Shown in pieces: positions 45,971 to 55,344 of a stretch of DNA of 64,000 nt (position 1 is its first letter; each line of letters opens with the position of its first letter). This stretch comes from Nostoc sp. LEGE 06077 (GTDB taxonomy: Bacteria > Cyanobacteriota > Cyanobacteriia > Cyanobacteriales > Nostocaceae): the NCBI RefSeq assembly GCF_015207705.1, contig NZ_JADEWI010000032.1:1-64000 (forward strand), in the 5' to 3' direction. Position numbers and translations under genes: made by a program. Below the pieces are notes generated by a model. The model was given only the letters and a program-made list of their open reading frames with translations, did not search any database and had not been told where the DNA came from.

Positions 45971-48900
45971 ATGAATAATTTTCTCAATTCTTCTCTGTTG
46001 CTGTCATATACTCAACTCAGCAACTTTTCTGATTTAAAAAACTTTTGGAATTTATTCGACACTGTTTTTGGGACACAATATAACCATACTGTTGCAGCTA
46101 CTTTGCATTCCCAATGGCAATCTGGAGACTTTAGTCAATTCCCCCAAATCGAAATTATTAGTAACAGCATTTTTGAGGATACTAATCCAGGTTACGCCAG
46201 TAGTACTAACAAAATTTATCTGTCAGATAGCTTTGTTGCTACAGCTAAACCAGAAGAAATCAAAGCTGTTTTATTAACAGAAATCGGCAATTTTGTTCAG
46301 AGTCTGGTTCAAGCAAACGATACACCTGGAGATAAAGGTGCAATTTTTGCAGAATTAGTGTTAAAAAATAGCTCAACACAGCTAGAACCTACATCTGTAC
46401 TGCAAACAACGCTTATTCAGGCAATCCAAAGCAACAAATCACACAATCTTCTAGGGTGTGGTTGCTCATCCTGTATGCTTCCTCCAGTCAAGTTAAATCT
46501 AGTCGATACTCAACAACCTCAGTTAGCCCAAACTGTATCAGCTGGTTTAGATCTATCCAAAACTTTCTCTCTCAACAGCTTATTAGGAGCTAACCAGACA
46601 ATTTATTTAGATTTCAACGGACATACCACCTCTGGGACTTACTGGAACACAGATTTCGCAGGTGGGGCTAACATTGTCACCCCAGCCTTCGATTTTGATA
46701 GCAATGCAGCATCCTTTAGTTCAACTGAACTGGAAAGAATCCAGTATATCTGGCAGCGTGTTGCGGAAGATTTCAGCCCGTTTAATGTTAACGTCACAAC
46801 CCAAGCTCCCACAGATATCAATGACTTGATTAAGAGCAGTTCTACCGATACTCGCTGGGGTGTGCGTGTTGTGATTGGCGGTAGCAGTTACGATTGGTTT
46901 GGTAATGGAGCCGGCGGAGTCGCCTACCTAGATTCATTTAACGATAATACTGATACTCCTGCCTATGTATTTAGTAACAACCTGCAAAATAGCGAAAAAT
47001 ATACTGCTGAAGCTATTTCTCATGAAGTAGGTCATACTTTGGGACTGGAGCATGATGGAAGAATTAACCCAGGGGAAGGATACTACAGTGGACACGGTAG
47101 CGGGGTTACTGGCTGGGCTGGGATTATGGGATCTGGGTACTACCAGAACTTAACCCAGTGGAGTAAAGGCGAGTATGCTTCTGCTAATAATACAGAAGAT
47201 GATTTGCAAATTATTACAACTTACAATGGTTTTAGCTACCGCACCGATGATGCAGGTAATACAATTACTACAGCAAAGTCACTAGCAATTTCTGGTACAT
47301 CTGTCAGTGGTAATGGGATTATAGAGCGCAACACAGATGTGGATTTTTATAGTTTTGTCACAGGTGCGGGAGCGATTAACTTGACAGTCAATCCCTTCAG
47401 TCGCGGGCCAAACCTAGATATATTGGCAAAGTTATATAATTCTGCTGGGACTTTAATTGCATCATCTAATCCCACTGATTTATTATCTGCGGCGATCGCC
47501 ACTACAGTTACTGCTGGAACTTATTATTTAGCGATTGATGGTGTCGGTAAAGGAGATCCACTTTCTACTGGCTACACTGATTACGGCAGTTTAGGGCAGT
47601 ATTTTATCAGTGGCAGTATTGTCAGTGGTAGTAGTATTTCCAGTAATCCAACCACCGTCAGTCTTGCCTTATCATCTACTAGTGTCAACGAAGATGGCAG
47701 TAGCAATTTAGTTTACACTTTTACCAGAAGCGGCAGCACCACCAATGTTTTAACGGTTAACTATAGTGTTGGTGGCACAGCAACCTTTAATAGCGACTAC
47801 AGCCAATTGGGTGCTACTAGTTTCACAGCTACAACCGGCACAATTACCTTTACTGCTGGTGCAAATACAGCCACACTCACCATTGACCCCACAGCAGATA
47901 CCACTTTTGAAACTAATGAAAATGTGACTTTAACTTTAGCGGCTGGTAGTGGTTATACAATTGGCACAACAACTGGGGTAACAGGAATCATCGTCAATGA
48001 TGATTTGCCAACCATCACCCTTTCCGTCTCATCTACTAGTGTCAACGAAGATGGCAGCAGCAATTTAATTTACACCTTTACTAGAAGCGGCAGCAATATC
48101 AACGCCTTAACAGTTAACTATGGTGTTGGTGGCACAGCGACATTTAATAGCGACTACAGCCAATTGGGTGCTACTAGTTTCACAGCTACAAATGGGACAA
48201 TTACCTTTGCTGCTGGTGCAAGTACAGCCACACTCACCATTGACCCAATAGCAGACACCACTTTTGAAACTAATGAAAATGTGACTTTAACTCTAGCTAC
48301 TGGCAGTGAGTACAAAATTGGCACGACAACCGGTCTAACAAGAAGCATAGTTAATGATGATTTACGACCGACGATTAATCTCAGTTCTAGTCAGACTATT
48401 GTCGAAGGCAACACTAATCTTCAAAATGTGACTTATCTCGTTACTCTCACTAACGCGAGTAGCCAAACTATTACAGTTTATTATTCAACTGCTAATGGTT
48501 CAGCCACAGCAGGCTTAGATTATACAGCCACAGCAGGAACTTTGACTTTCAACCCAGGTGTGACTAGTCAAGTAATCAACATTCCGATTCTCAATGATTC
48601 CCTGAATGAAGCAGATGAGAGCTTCATTTTAAGTTTGAAATCTCCTACTAATGCCACTCTAGGTACAGCCACAAGCGTTACTACAACTATTACCGATACT
48701 CTCATTACCTCCGTTACTGCGACCCTACCCACTAACGTCGAAAACCTCACCCTCACAGGAACAGCAGCAATCAACGGTACAGGAAATGTAGGCAATAATA
48801 TTCTCACAGGTAATAGTGGCAATAACACGCTGACTGGTGAAGATGGAAATGATACCTATTTATTTTCAGCCATTACTCTTTTAGGCACTGATAGGATTGT

Positions 48901-49537
48901 AGAAACGACCACAGGTGGAATTGATACAATTGACTTTCGCGGCACTACTATTTCCAGCAATGTAAATTTAGGGATCACAACAACACAAACAATTAATAAC
49001 AATCTCAACCTGATTCTCTCGGCTAACAACGTCATCGAAAACGCTACAGGTGGCATAGGAAATGACAGTCTCACAGGTAATGCGCTAAATAACATTCTCA
49101 GTGGCGGTAACGGCAATGACCAACTACAAGGGTTAGCAGGTGATGACACTCTTTGGGGAGGTGTAGGCGATGATATCCTCACAGGAGGTGAGGGTAAGGA
49201 TAAATATTTGTTCCAAGCCGAAGGTGTTTTCACTGCCAGTTTAGGCGTTGACTATATCACCGACTTTGAAGGCGGACAAGATAAGATTGTCCTGAGTAAA
49301 AGTACTTTTAAAGCTATTACTAATAGTGCAGGACAAACTTTAACTGACTTTGCGGTTGTTACTGATGATCAGTTTGTCAACGCTAGTAGTAGACGGATTG
49401 TTTATAGCCAAAGTACTGGCAGCTTATTCTACAACCAGGATGGTAATATTTTGGGTACAGGAACAGTGTTTGAATTTGCTCGTTTAGGAAATAGTGGTAT
49501 TACTCTTGCTAGTAGCGATTTTAGTTTGATTGCCTAG
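45971..49537 (+). CDS. secreted RTX zinc metalloprotease with Calx-beta repeats
   Basis: 1188 residues. After a ~170-residue N-terminal part with GCGCSSCMLPP, a metzincin-type protease follows (zinc motif HEVGHTLGLEHDG at about 350). A pre-peptidase C-terminal-like domain lies at about 430-550, then three Calx-beta domains: two near-identical (from about 560 to 798), a third more distant (about 800-910). The C-terminus has RTX-type calcium-binding nonapeptides (GNDQLQGLAGDDTLWGGVGDD) and a serralysin-like end, the uncleaved signal for type I secretion. No N-terminal signal peptide, consistent with that route. No exporter gene is adjacent. No Met-turn check beyond the WAGIMGSGYY motif. Confidence 0.88.
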   Translation: MNNFLNSSLLLSYTQLSNFSDLKNFWNLFDTVFGTQYNHTVAATLHSQWQSGDFSQFPQIEIISNSIFEDTNPGYASSTNKIYLSDSFVATAKPEEIKAVLLTEIGNFVQSLVQANDTPGDKGAIFAELVLKNSSTQLEPTSVLQTTLIQAIQSNKSHNLLGCGCSSCMLPPVKLNLVDTQQPQLAQTVSAGLDLSKTFSLNSLLGANQTIYLDFNGHTTSGTYWNTDFAGGANIVTPAFDFDSNAASFSSTELERIQYIWQRVAEDFSPFNVNVTTQAPTDINDLIKSSSTDTRWGVRVVIGGSSYDWFGNGAGGVAYLDSFNDNTDTPAYVFSNNLQNSEKYTAEAISHEVGHTLGLEHDGRINPGEGYYSGHGSGVTGWAGIMGSGYYQNLTQWSKGEYASANNTEDDLQIITTYNGFSYRTDDAGNTITTAKSLAISGTSVSGNGIIERNTDVDFYSFVTGAGAINLTVNPFSRGPNLDILAKLYNSAGTLIASSNPTDLLSAAIATTVTAGTYYLAIDGVGKGDPLSTGYTDYGSLGQYFISGSIVSGSSISSNPTTVSLALSSTSVNEDGSSNLVYTFTRSGSTTNVLTVNYSVGGTATFNSDYSQLGATSFTATTGTITFTAGANTATLTIDPTADTTFETNENVTLTLAAGSGYTIGTTTGVTGIIVNDDLPTITLSVSSTSVNEDGSSNLIYTFTRSGSNINALTVNYGVGGTATFNSDYSQLGATSFTATNGTITFAAGASTATLTIDPIADTTFETNENVTLTLATGSEYKIGTTTGLTRSIVNDDLRPTINLSSSQTIVEGNTNLQNVTYLVTLTNASSQTITVYYSTANGSATAGLDYTATAGTLTFNPGVTSQVINIPILNDSLNEADESFILSLKSPTNATLGTATSVTTTITDTLITSVTATLPTNVENLTLTGTAAINGTGNVGNNILTGNSGNNTLTGEDGNDTYLFSAITLLGTDRIVETTTGGIDTIDFRGTTISSNVNLGITTTQTINNNLNLILSANNVIENATGGIGNDSLTGNALNNILSGGNGNDQLQGLAGDDTLWGGVGDDILTGGEGKDKYLFQAEGVFTASLGVDYITDFEGGQDKIVLSKSTFKAITNSAGQTLTDFAVVTDDQFVNASSRRIVYSQSTGSLFYNQDGNILGTGTVFEFARLGNSGITLASSDFSLIA
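47650..48363 (+). repeat. tandem 357-bp duplication of a Calx-beta domain
   Basis: Two adjacent units of 357 bases (119 codons) are highly similar at DNA level, for example around TCATCTACTAGTGTCAACGA at 47672 and 48029. Both encode SSTSVNEDGSSNL and a TATFNSDYSQLGATSF stretch. The duplication is recent, since synonymous sites have mostly not diverged. Confidence 0.8.
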
Positions 49538-49608
49538 ATTGAGAGAATCTCGCCAGACTATTGTGAATTGAAAATTACTCAGACTGAGGGAATTCCAATT
49601 ATCGGTTT

Positions 49609-49636
49609 TTGTAGAGACGTTACAAAGTCTCTACAA
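49609..49636. repeat. hairpin TTGTAGAGAC after RTX protease gene
   Basis: Perfect 10-base arms TTGTAGAGAC (49609-49618) and GTCTCTACAA (49627-49636), loop of eight. No T tract follows. This GTAGAGACGTT hairpin is a frequent intergenic repeat in Nostocales, perhaps acting as a weak 3' end here. Confidence 0.55.
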
Positions 49637-49686
49637 GACTTATACTATAAACTCTGCACGATATCTACTCAAATTCCCGAAGTCTC

Positions 49687-51399
49687 ATGATCAAGGTTGC
49701 ACCTGCGGTTGTAGTGTTGGGTCAAAATAGTGTGGTCATAGCCCGCACAATAATCAGCGTTCTGCCAGGAGCAACTTTATATGGTTTAGCAGGACGCACT
49801 TCTGGGGTTGATGTTAGTTTCACAAATTTTGGCGAAACGTTGCGTGAGTTGTTTGCTACGGGAACACCCATAATTGGTATTTGTGCTGCGGGGATTCTGA
49901 TTAGAACCTTAGCCCCCCTTATTTCTGATAAGCGTCAAGAACCGCCAGTTTTAGCTGTGGCTGAGGATGGTAGTGCGGTAGTTCCCTTGTTGGGTGGACT
50001 GAGTGGAGTCAATGATTTAGCACGCCGCATTGCTGAGGTGTTGGATGTTAAACCAGCAATTACAACTACTGGGGATATTCGTTTTCGCACGGCGTTGTTA
50101 TCACCTCCGGCTGGCTATCATTTAGCTAACCCAGATGATGCAAAGACGTTTATTTCGGATTTATTAGCAGGGGCGCAAGTAAAATTAGAGGGAACTGCAC
50201 CTTGGTTGAGTAATAGTCAGTTGCCAATTGATGCCCAAGGAGAATTGACTATTAAGATTACAGAAAGTTTGGTAAATTCTACCGCTAATTGTCTGGTTTA
50301 TCATCCTCAAACTGTAGCGATCGCCATTACTCAACCTAATGTTAATTTAACTACAGTTCAGCAACTCCTTGTCGATGCCAAACTTGCACCCGCCTCTGTT
50401 GCTGGAATCTTTGCCCCCCTTAGCATTGCTGCTAATCCAGCAATTCACGCTATAGCTGAGGCTTTAAGTATACCTGCCCGCTTTTTTGACCAAAGCATAC
50501 TTGTAGAAAGTGATAGCTCTGCACAGGCGATCGCTTTGGCAGCGACAGGTTCATCTGGTAAACTGATTGCTATTGCATCTACTGAAATAGCACTAGCGAT
50601 CGCACCCCAACCAATTGACCCCAACACCATTGGTCAACCGCGTGGTAAATTAGCCATAATTGGCACTGGCCCCGGTTCTGCATCTTGGATGTCTCCCGAA
50701 GTCAAAGAAATCCTCAACTCTGCAACTGACCTTGTAGGTTACAAAACATACCTCGATTTAGTTGGTGCTTTAGCTGATGGCAAACAACGCCACGAATCTG
50801 ATAACCGCGAAGAAATCGCACGGGCAACAATGGCACTGGATTTAGCCGCCACAGGCAAATATGTAGCGGTGGTCTCCTCTGGTGATCCTGGGATCTATGC
50901 AATGGCGGCGGCGGTATTTGAAGTACTTGATCGTCATCCCCAACCAGAATGGGACAGTATCGAAATTTACGTTGCGCCGGGAATCTCCGCTATGCAAGCA
51001 GCAGCCGCAGCGGTTGGCGCACCTTTGGGACATGATTTCTGCGCGATTTCACTGTCAGATATTTTGAAACCTTGGTCAATTATTGAACAACGAATTGCGG
51101 CGGCGGCTGAAGCAGATTTTGCGATCGCTTTTTACAACCCTGTTTCCAAAGAGCGTACTTGGCAACTTGCAGCCACTAGAGATCTATTACTGCGGTATCG
51201 TCCATTAGAAACTCCTGTAGTATTAGGTAGAAATCTCGGTAGGCCAGGACAAACGGTTAAGGTGATTTCTCTTGAGCAGTTAACACCAGATGTCGCTGAT
51301 ATGCGAACAGTGATTATTGTTGGCTCTAGTCAGACTAAAACTATTCAACGTAGTGATGCTAGTATCTCAGTTTATACACCTCGTCGATATGCTAAGTAA
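49687..51399 (+). CDS. cobJ: CbiG-CobJ fusion, precorrin-3B C17-methyltransferase
   Basis: 570 residues. The N-terminal ~320 are a CbiG-like domain (cobalt-precorrin-5A hydrolase: IGICAAGILIRTLAP, PLLGGLSGVNDLARRIAE, then AIAITQPNV). The C-terminal ~250 are a tetrapyrrole methyltransferase of CobJ/CbiH type (LAIIGTGPGSASWMSPE, VVSSGDPGIYAMAAAVFE, IAFYNPVSKER, LGRNLGRPGQTV). Both steps belong to corrin-ring synthesis. This domain fusion is usual in cyanobacteria. cbiD, another pathway step, lies at 14194. Confidence 0.93.
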   Translation: MIKVAPAVVVLGQNSVVIARTIISVLPGATLYGLAGRTSGVDVSFTNFGETLRELFATGTPIIGICAAGILIRTLAPLISDKRQEPPVLAVAEDGSAVVPLLGGLSGVNDLARRIAEVLDVKPAITTTGDIRFRTALLSPPAGYHLANPDDAKTFISDLLAGAQVKLEGTAPWLSNSQLPIDAQGELTIKITESLVNSTANCLVYHPQTVAIAITQPNVNLTTVQQLLVDAKLAPASVAGIFAPLSIAANPAIHAIAEALSIPARFFDQSILVESDSSAQAIALAATGSSGKLIAIASTEIALAIAPQPIDPNTIGQPRGKLAIIGTGPGSASWMSPEVKEILNSATDLVGYKTYLDLVGALADGKQRHESDNREEIARATMALDLAATGKYVAVVSSGDPGIYAMAAAVFEVLDRHPQPEWDSIEIYVAPGISAMQAAAAAVGAPLGHDFCAISLSDILKPWSIIEQRIAAAAEADFAIAFYNPVSKERTWQLAATRDLLLRYRPLETPVVLGRNLGRPGQTVKVISLEQLTPDVADMRTVIIVGSSQTKTIQRSDASISVYTPRRYAK

Positions 51400-51474
51400 T
51401 CAAGAGATTAATGATTGATGTTTGTAGACAGAGAAAAATCAGCAATAATGTCATTGCAGCCGAGGGACAGATGA

Positions 51475-51569
51475 TTAGGACTTACGCAAAACATCTCTCA
51501 AACTCTCATTTCTCCGTGAACTCTGCGCCTCTGTGGTTCGTTCTTCCGTAGCCTGTACGTAAGTCCTAA
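51475..51569. mobile_element. MITE-like element with TTAGGACTTACGCA ends, copy 3
   Basis: 95 bases with ends TTAGGACTTACGCA (51475-51488) and TACGTAAGTCCTAA (51556-51569), matching over 13 of 14 bases. Shares the outer arm with 17410-17526 and the interior CTCTCAAACTCT with 38430-38538. It lies between convergent genes. Confidence 0.7.
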
Positions 51570-51589
51570 TGATTTTAGACAAAAAGTTT

Positions 51590-52309
51590 TTATACTTTTT
51601 TGACAAATTTAGCTGTTAAAATTCCTGGGCGCTTCTTTTTCTTGGTCTCATCAAAGCGATCGTCTTTCAGCAATTGACCATATATATCGTGATTGCCAAT
51701 TTCGTAACGACGTACACTAATTACATCAAATACATCTAAGAAGTCGTCTGTTGTTTGCCAACTCAGAGAAATAGGTTCATGGGGGCGGGGTGGATGATTG
51801 ACTTCTACTATCATCAGAAATAAACCACCAGGTTTGACAACTCGCTTAATCTCTGATGCCGTTGCTTGATAGTCTGCTACATGATCTAAAGAATTAAAGC
51901 TGCAAACTATATCAAAGTATTGATCGGCAAAGGGAATTTTTTCTGAGGGTGCAGCCACATAGTTCATCTTATGTTTGTCTGCTCCCAGCTTTAAATAGTC
52001 ATTAGCTAAAGGATCTAAACCAATCCGCTCAGATGCCGAATCAGCCCATTCTAGACTGCCACGAGGCCCACAACCAATGTCAAGAACTCGCTTACTCGAA
52101 TAAAAACTGGGTTCTAAATCAAAGTAGGCAGTGTAAAAGTATGAGTAATGTTCGTTTCCAAGTTGCCCTTCTTTTTCTAAGGTAGCCTGCCAATAAGACA
52201 GTTCTCTGTAATCTTTATATTTTTCGGGATAGAAAATTGCAAAGGGAATATCCGCTATCTTTTGAATCAATCTTTTACTTTTCCTAACCAAGAGATTATT
52301 ACTATTCAT
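51590..52309 (-). CDS. class I SAM-dependent methyltransferase
   Basis: 239 residues. The SAM-binding motif is RVLDIGCGPRGSLEWA at about 76-91, followed by GLDP and the post-motif DIVCSFNSLDHVADY typical of Methyltransf_11. C-terminal Lys-rich tail. No signal peptide. The substrate cannot be predicted; similar ones act in lipid, glycan or small-molecule pathways. Confidence 0.85.
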   Translation of the reverse strand: MNSNNLLVRKSKRLIQKIADIPFAIFYPEKYKDYRELSYWQATLEKEGQLGNEHYSYFYTAYFDLEPSFYSSKRVLDIGCGPRGSLEWADSASERIGLDPLANDYLKLGADKHKMNYVAAPSEKIPFADQYFDIVCSFNSLDHVADYQATASEIKRVVKPGGLFLMIVEVNHPPRPHEPISLSWQTTDDFLDVFDVISVRRYEIGNHDIYGQLLKDDRFDETKKKKRPGILTAKFVKKV

Positions 52310-52399
52310 AATGTTTATTTCCTCAAATAATTATGAATGGTTTTACTTCTTTTTAGTTTTGAGTCTCTAGCTGGAGATATAAATTTAGAAAAAGTTTGG

Positions 52400-52455
52400 A
52401 GATGTCAAAATTATAAATTAAGGAAATTTATAATTGACTCGAAATTTTGACATCT
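52400..52455. repeat. hairpin AGATGTCAAAATT in methyltransferase spacer
   Basis: Perfect outer arms AGATGTCAAAATT (52400-52412) and AATTTTGACATCT (52443-52455), with inner AATTATAAATT/AATTTATAATT (52409-52419, 52425-52435). It lies in the 467-base spacer between the methyltransferase and the glycosidase-like gene. No gene is seen there. Confidence 0.55.
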
Positions 52456-52776
52456 AAATTATTCGTGTCGTGTTCTTACGGAGAAGATTAACATGGGTTG
52501 AATTTGGAATTAAACCCTCAGTAAAAAAGTTTACATAACTTATAAAATTCGTTGGAAATTGCCAATATTGAGAAGAGTTTATATCTCAAGCTTGATGAAT
52601 ATGCAGCAGAAGCAGCAAAAATCTAAACAGAAATTCAATTTGCAATTACAGCGTATTGCTGGTTTATGAAGTATGGTAGCAACGGCTCTAGAAATTTGCA
52701 GAAAACCTTGTATTACATTAGATAAAAGGTTTTTCTATCCAGTTGTCAAGATAGTTCAAGTTGCGCCAATACATCC

Positions 52777-55161
52777 TTAACTACGAATACGAAAACCCTG
52801 TTGTCCATTAATTGAATCCAATAGAACATCGTATTTGTCAAAAAATCCAATCCCACTATTCACCAACATGGGATATTCAGCCTGTGGAGAAATATTAATA
52901 CTCCACAGATTAAAACCATCACGGTTGCCCGGTACTAGACTGTAGTCCAGAATTTTAGGTATCGCTACCTTCAGAGCATTTTCTGGACGTAAGCTTCCTG
53001 GCTTGAGTTTCCCTGCTAGGGAAGCCGATTTAAATTCCACAAAACCATTTCTGGCTCTAGTATCAGTGACCATTCTGGTATTACAGTTATTTTTCAGAGA
53101 ACTGCCAGAGATAGTTAAACAAACTCCTATGAGGCGAGAGTCCCATCTATTCCCAGGTATCCCATCAATTGCGGGTTGTTGCTTGAGAGAAGTCATCTTA
53201 AAACCTTCTCGATTCTTAGCTGTTAAGCCAAGAGTGAGACTACCGTTATTGTTAGTACCACCATTACCTGTAACGATCAATCCGTTACTTAAATTTCCTG
53301 GAAGTTTTCTCAACGGGTTATAAGGAAGTGTCCGTTCAGAGTAGTTGACACCGAGAATACCAGAGAATGCTGAACCACTTTTTGCCGAGCAATTCGGTTT
53401 TTGAGGAGTACATTTGCGGCTAGTAACCACCTGTACGGGAACAGGTTCTGCTGTTGCTAGTAAACCTATTCTCAAGGTGGTATAAACTAACTCTCCTTCT
53501 AAGATAGTCCCATCGCTTAATACTTCTTTGACAATTTGACCTGTTTGGCGGATAGGAGCATTTCCTAAAAATTCCTTGGGAACTCGTAAACCTGCTGACC
53601 CTGTATCTAATAAAACACGTCTTGGGCGATCGCCTGCCACAGAAACCTCTAAAAAATAGCCTCGCCCTGGTTGACTGACAGAACCCTTTGTATATAAAGG
53701 AACTGTTAGCGTATCAAAAGTAGGCTGGCGGCGTGTGAATTGAGAAGTATCCCGCAAAACAGGGTTAGAAAAGACCGCTAAAAATCCAGCCTGTCGCTGC
53801 GCCACTGGTTCTGGTGCATAATCCCAAAGACTTTCGTAGTAGAAAAACACCGCACCTAAACCACGTTGTTGCGCCGCCTGTACTTGAGACTGAATCTGTG
53901 ACAAAGAAACTGGGCGATTTCGCAACCCTGCCATAATTCCTATCCCAGTAGGTATATATTGCTGTGTTTCTCTAATTTCGGGGCGAGTAATTTGACTAGT
54001 AAAAGCTTCTAAATCATTACGGTAAACTTGCATGACAAGCTCGTCTACAATACCCAACCTTACCCAGTTCAGCCAATCTTGGAGTTGAAATTTATACGCA
54101 AAATCATAGTAATTGGGGGAAACAGAGAAAATGGCATTAGGCTTTATCTGCTTCACTGCTTGATTGAGTCGTAACATAAAAGCTGTGATTTTATCTGCCC
54201 GCCATTGCACCCATGCTTGGGCTTGGGGGTTGGGTGGAGGTGGATTTCCGGTTTCGTCTGTATATAGTTTAATCGTGTAACTGTCGTAACCAAAATCCAC
54301 AGGCAAACTCATGTGGTCATCAAATTGAATTCCATCAGCGTTGTATTTGCTAATAATTTCGACTACAAGGTCAGTAATAAATTTCTGTACTTCCGGGTGA
54401 AAAGGATTAAACCAAGCTACTTCACCCGCAGCCGTAATTGAGGTTTGTGTACCATCCTGCTTTTGTGTCAGCCAATTCGGATGAGCCGATGCTAGTTCTG
54501 AAGTCAAAGGAACCATGAAACCAAATTCAAACCAAGGTATAGCCAGTAACCCTTGGCGACGGCTTTGGGTAATAATGTCAGCAATTACATCTTGTCCTTC
54601 TGCACCTTTGAAGAAAAAGGGAATACCCAACTGTTGTGCTACTGCACTGGGATATTTTGTATAACCATCATTCCAGACTACTGGATAGACTGTGTTAAAG
54701 TTCAAGCGCCGCAATTGTGCCATAGTTTCCTGGACTTTGGCTTGATACTTCATAATGTCGAAGTCATTATTAGTCAGCCAAACCCCGCGAATTTCTTGAC
54801 GGGGTGACGCAGGTATTTGAGCAGTTGCTGGACTGAAGTTGTGTAGCAGCACCACAGCAGTAAATGAGACTGCAAACAATACTGGTAGAAGACGCTGAAT
54901 TGACCGCCAATTTATCTGGCTGAAAGTAGATTGCCTAAATGCAATTAACGCGATGTGCGACTTATGTTTAAAACCCCTCTCCAAACCTCTCCCCGCAACG
55001 GAGAGAGGCTTTAATTCTTGCTCCCCTTCCCTTGTAGGGAAGGCGTTGGAGGTTAGGGTTGGAAGAAAGTTGCACACCACGCTAACTACCCAAGCTTTAA
55101 TTTGTAAGCCTTTGTCACAAAAATAAGTCAACATTAGTAAGTAATTATATTGAATATACAA
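52777..55161 (-). CDS. GHL10-type glycosidase-like protein fused to aspartic-protease-like domain
   Basis: 794 residues from the longest frame. Residues ~88-115 are a signal-like hydrophobic segment (LLPVLFAVSFTAVVLL, then PATAQ). Residues ~120-480 match the DUF187/GHL10 family (QEIRGVWLTNNDFDIM, FNTVYPVVWNDGY, DGIQFDDHMSLPVDFGYD, then LWDYAPEPVAQRQ), TIM-barrel glycoside hydrolase-like proteins of the cell envelope. Residues ~490-794 carry RRVLLDTGSAGLRV, a pepsin-like Asp-Thr-Gly-Ser motif in a DUF3443-like context. Residues ~26-73 are encoded by a MITE-like repeat (54945-55085), so the true mature protein starts later. A TTG near 54866 could start a shorter form, and no ATG is available between the repeat and the signal segment. 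Confidence 0.75.
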   Translation of the reverse strand: MYIQYNYLLMLTYFCDKGLQIKAWVVSVVCNFLPTLTSNAFPTREGEQELKPLSVAGRGLERGFKHKSHIALIAFRQSTFSQINWRSIQRLLPVLFAVSFTAVVLLHNFSPATAQIPASPRQEIRGVWLTNNDFDIMKYQAKVQETMAQLRRLNFNTVYPVVWNDGYTKYPSAVAQQLGIPFFFKGAEGQDVIADIITQSRRQGLLAIPWFEFGFMVPLTSELASAHPNWLTQKQDGTQTSITAAGEVAWFNPFHPEVQKFITDLVVEIISKYNADGIQFDDHMSLPVDFGYDSYTIKLYTDETGNPPPPNPQAQAWVQWRADKITAFMLRLNQAVKQIKPNAIFSVSPNYYDFAYKFQLQDWLNWVRLGIVDELVMQVYRNDLEAFTSQITRPEIRETQQYIPTGIGIMAGLRNRPVSLSQIQSQVQAAQQRGLGAVFFYYESLWDYAPEPVAQRQAGFLAVFSNPVLRDTSQFTRRQPTFDTLTVPLYTKGSVSQPGRGYFLEVSVAGDRPRRVLLDTGSAGLRVPKEFLGNAPIRQTGQIVKEVLSDGTILEGELVYTTLRIGLLATAEPVPVQVVTSRKCTPQKPNCSAKSGSAFSGILGVNYSERTLPYNPLRKLPGNLSNGLIVTGNGGTNNNGSLTLGLTAKNREGFKMTSLKQQPAIDGIPGNRWDSRLIGVCLTISGSSLKNNCNTRMVTDTRARNGFVEFKSASLAGKLKPGSLRPENALKVAIPKILDYSLVPGNRDGFNLWSINISPQAEYPMLVNSGIGFFDKYDVLLDSINGQQGFRIRS
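54945..55085. mobile_element. MITE-like element, copy B, inside the 5' end of a reading frame
   Basis: 141 bases, ends TTAACGCGATGTGCGACTT and the complement GTTAGCGTGGTGTGCAACTT. Interior hairpins CCTCTCC/GGAGAGAGG and CCTTCCC/GGGAAGG match copy A at 36265-36407. On the minus strand it is open in the frame of the 52777 gene, so it adds ~48 codons (residues ~26-73) before the signal segment. Confidence 0.75.
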
Positions 55162-55344
55162 GCTCTGTTTATAACATTACAGATGCTGCACCATTTAAAC
55201 TAATGCACATTTAGTTGATTAAGTTAAATAGACGCAGTTAACAGTTGAATAGTGCCAAGTAATAGATTTGTCAATATATTTACGCAAAAATATTGAAGCA
55301 CTATTGCCAGGATAATTACTGAACGTTGACTCCTGCAAAGCTTT

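Noticed and set aside
48154-49233. Minus-strand frames opposite the RTX/Calx-beta region
   Set aside because: Open only because of the repeat composition of the real gene.
49687-51399. CbiG-CobJ fusion as a novel gene fusion
   Set aside because: This fusion is common in cyanobacteria, so it is described but not counted as new.
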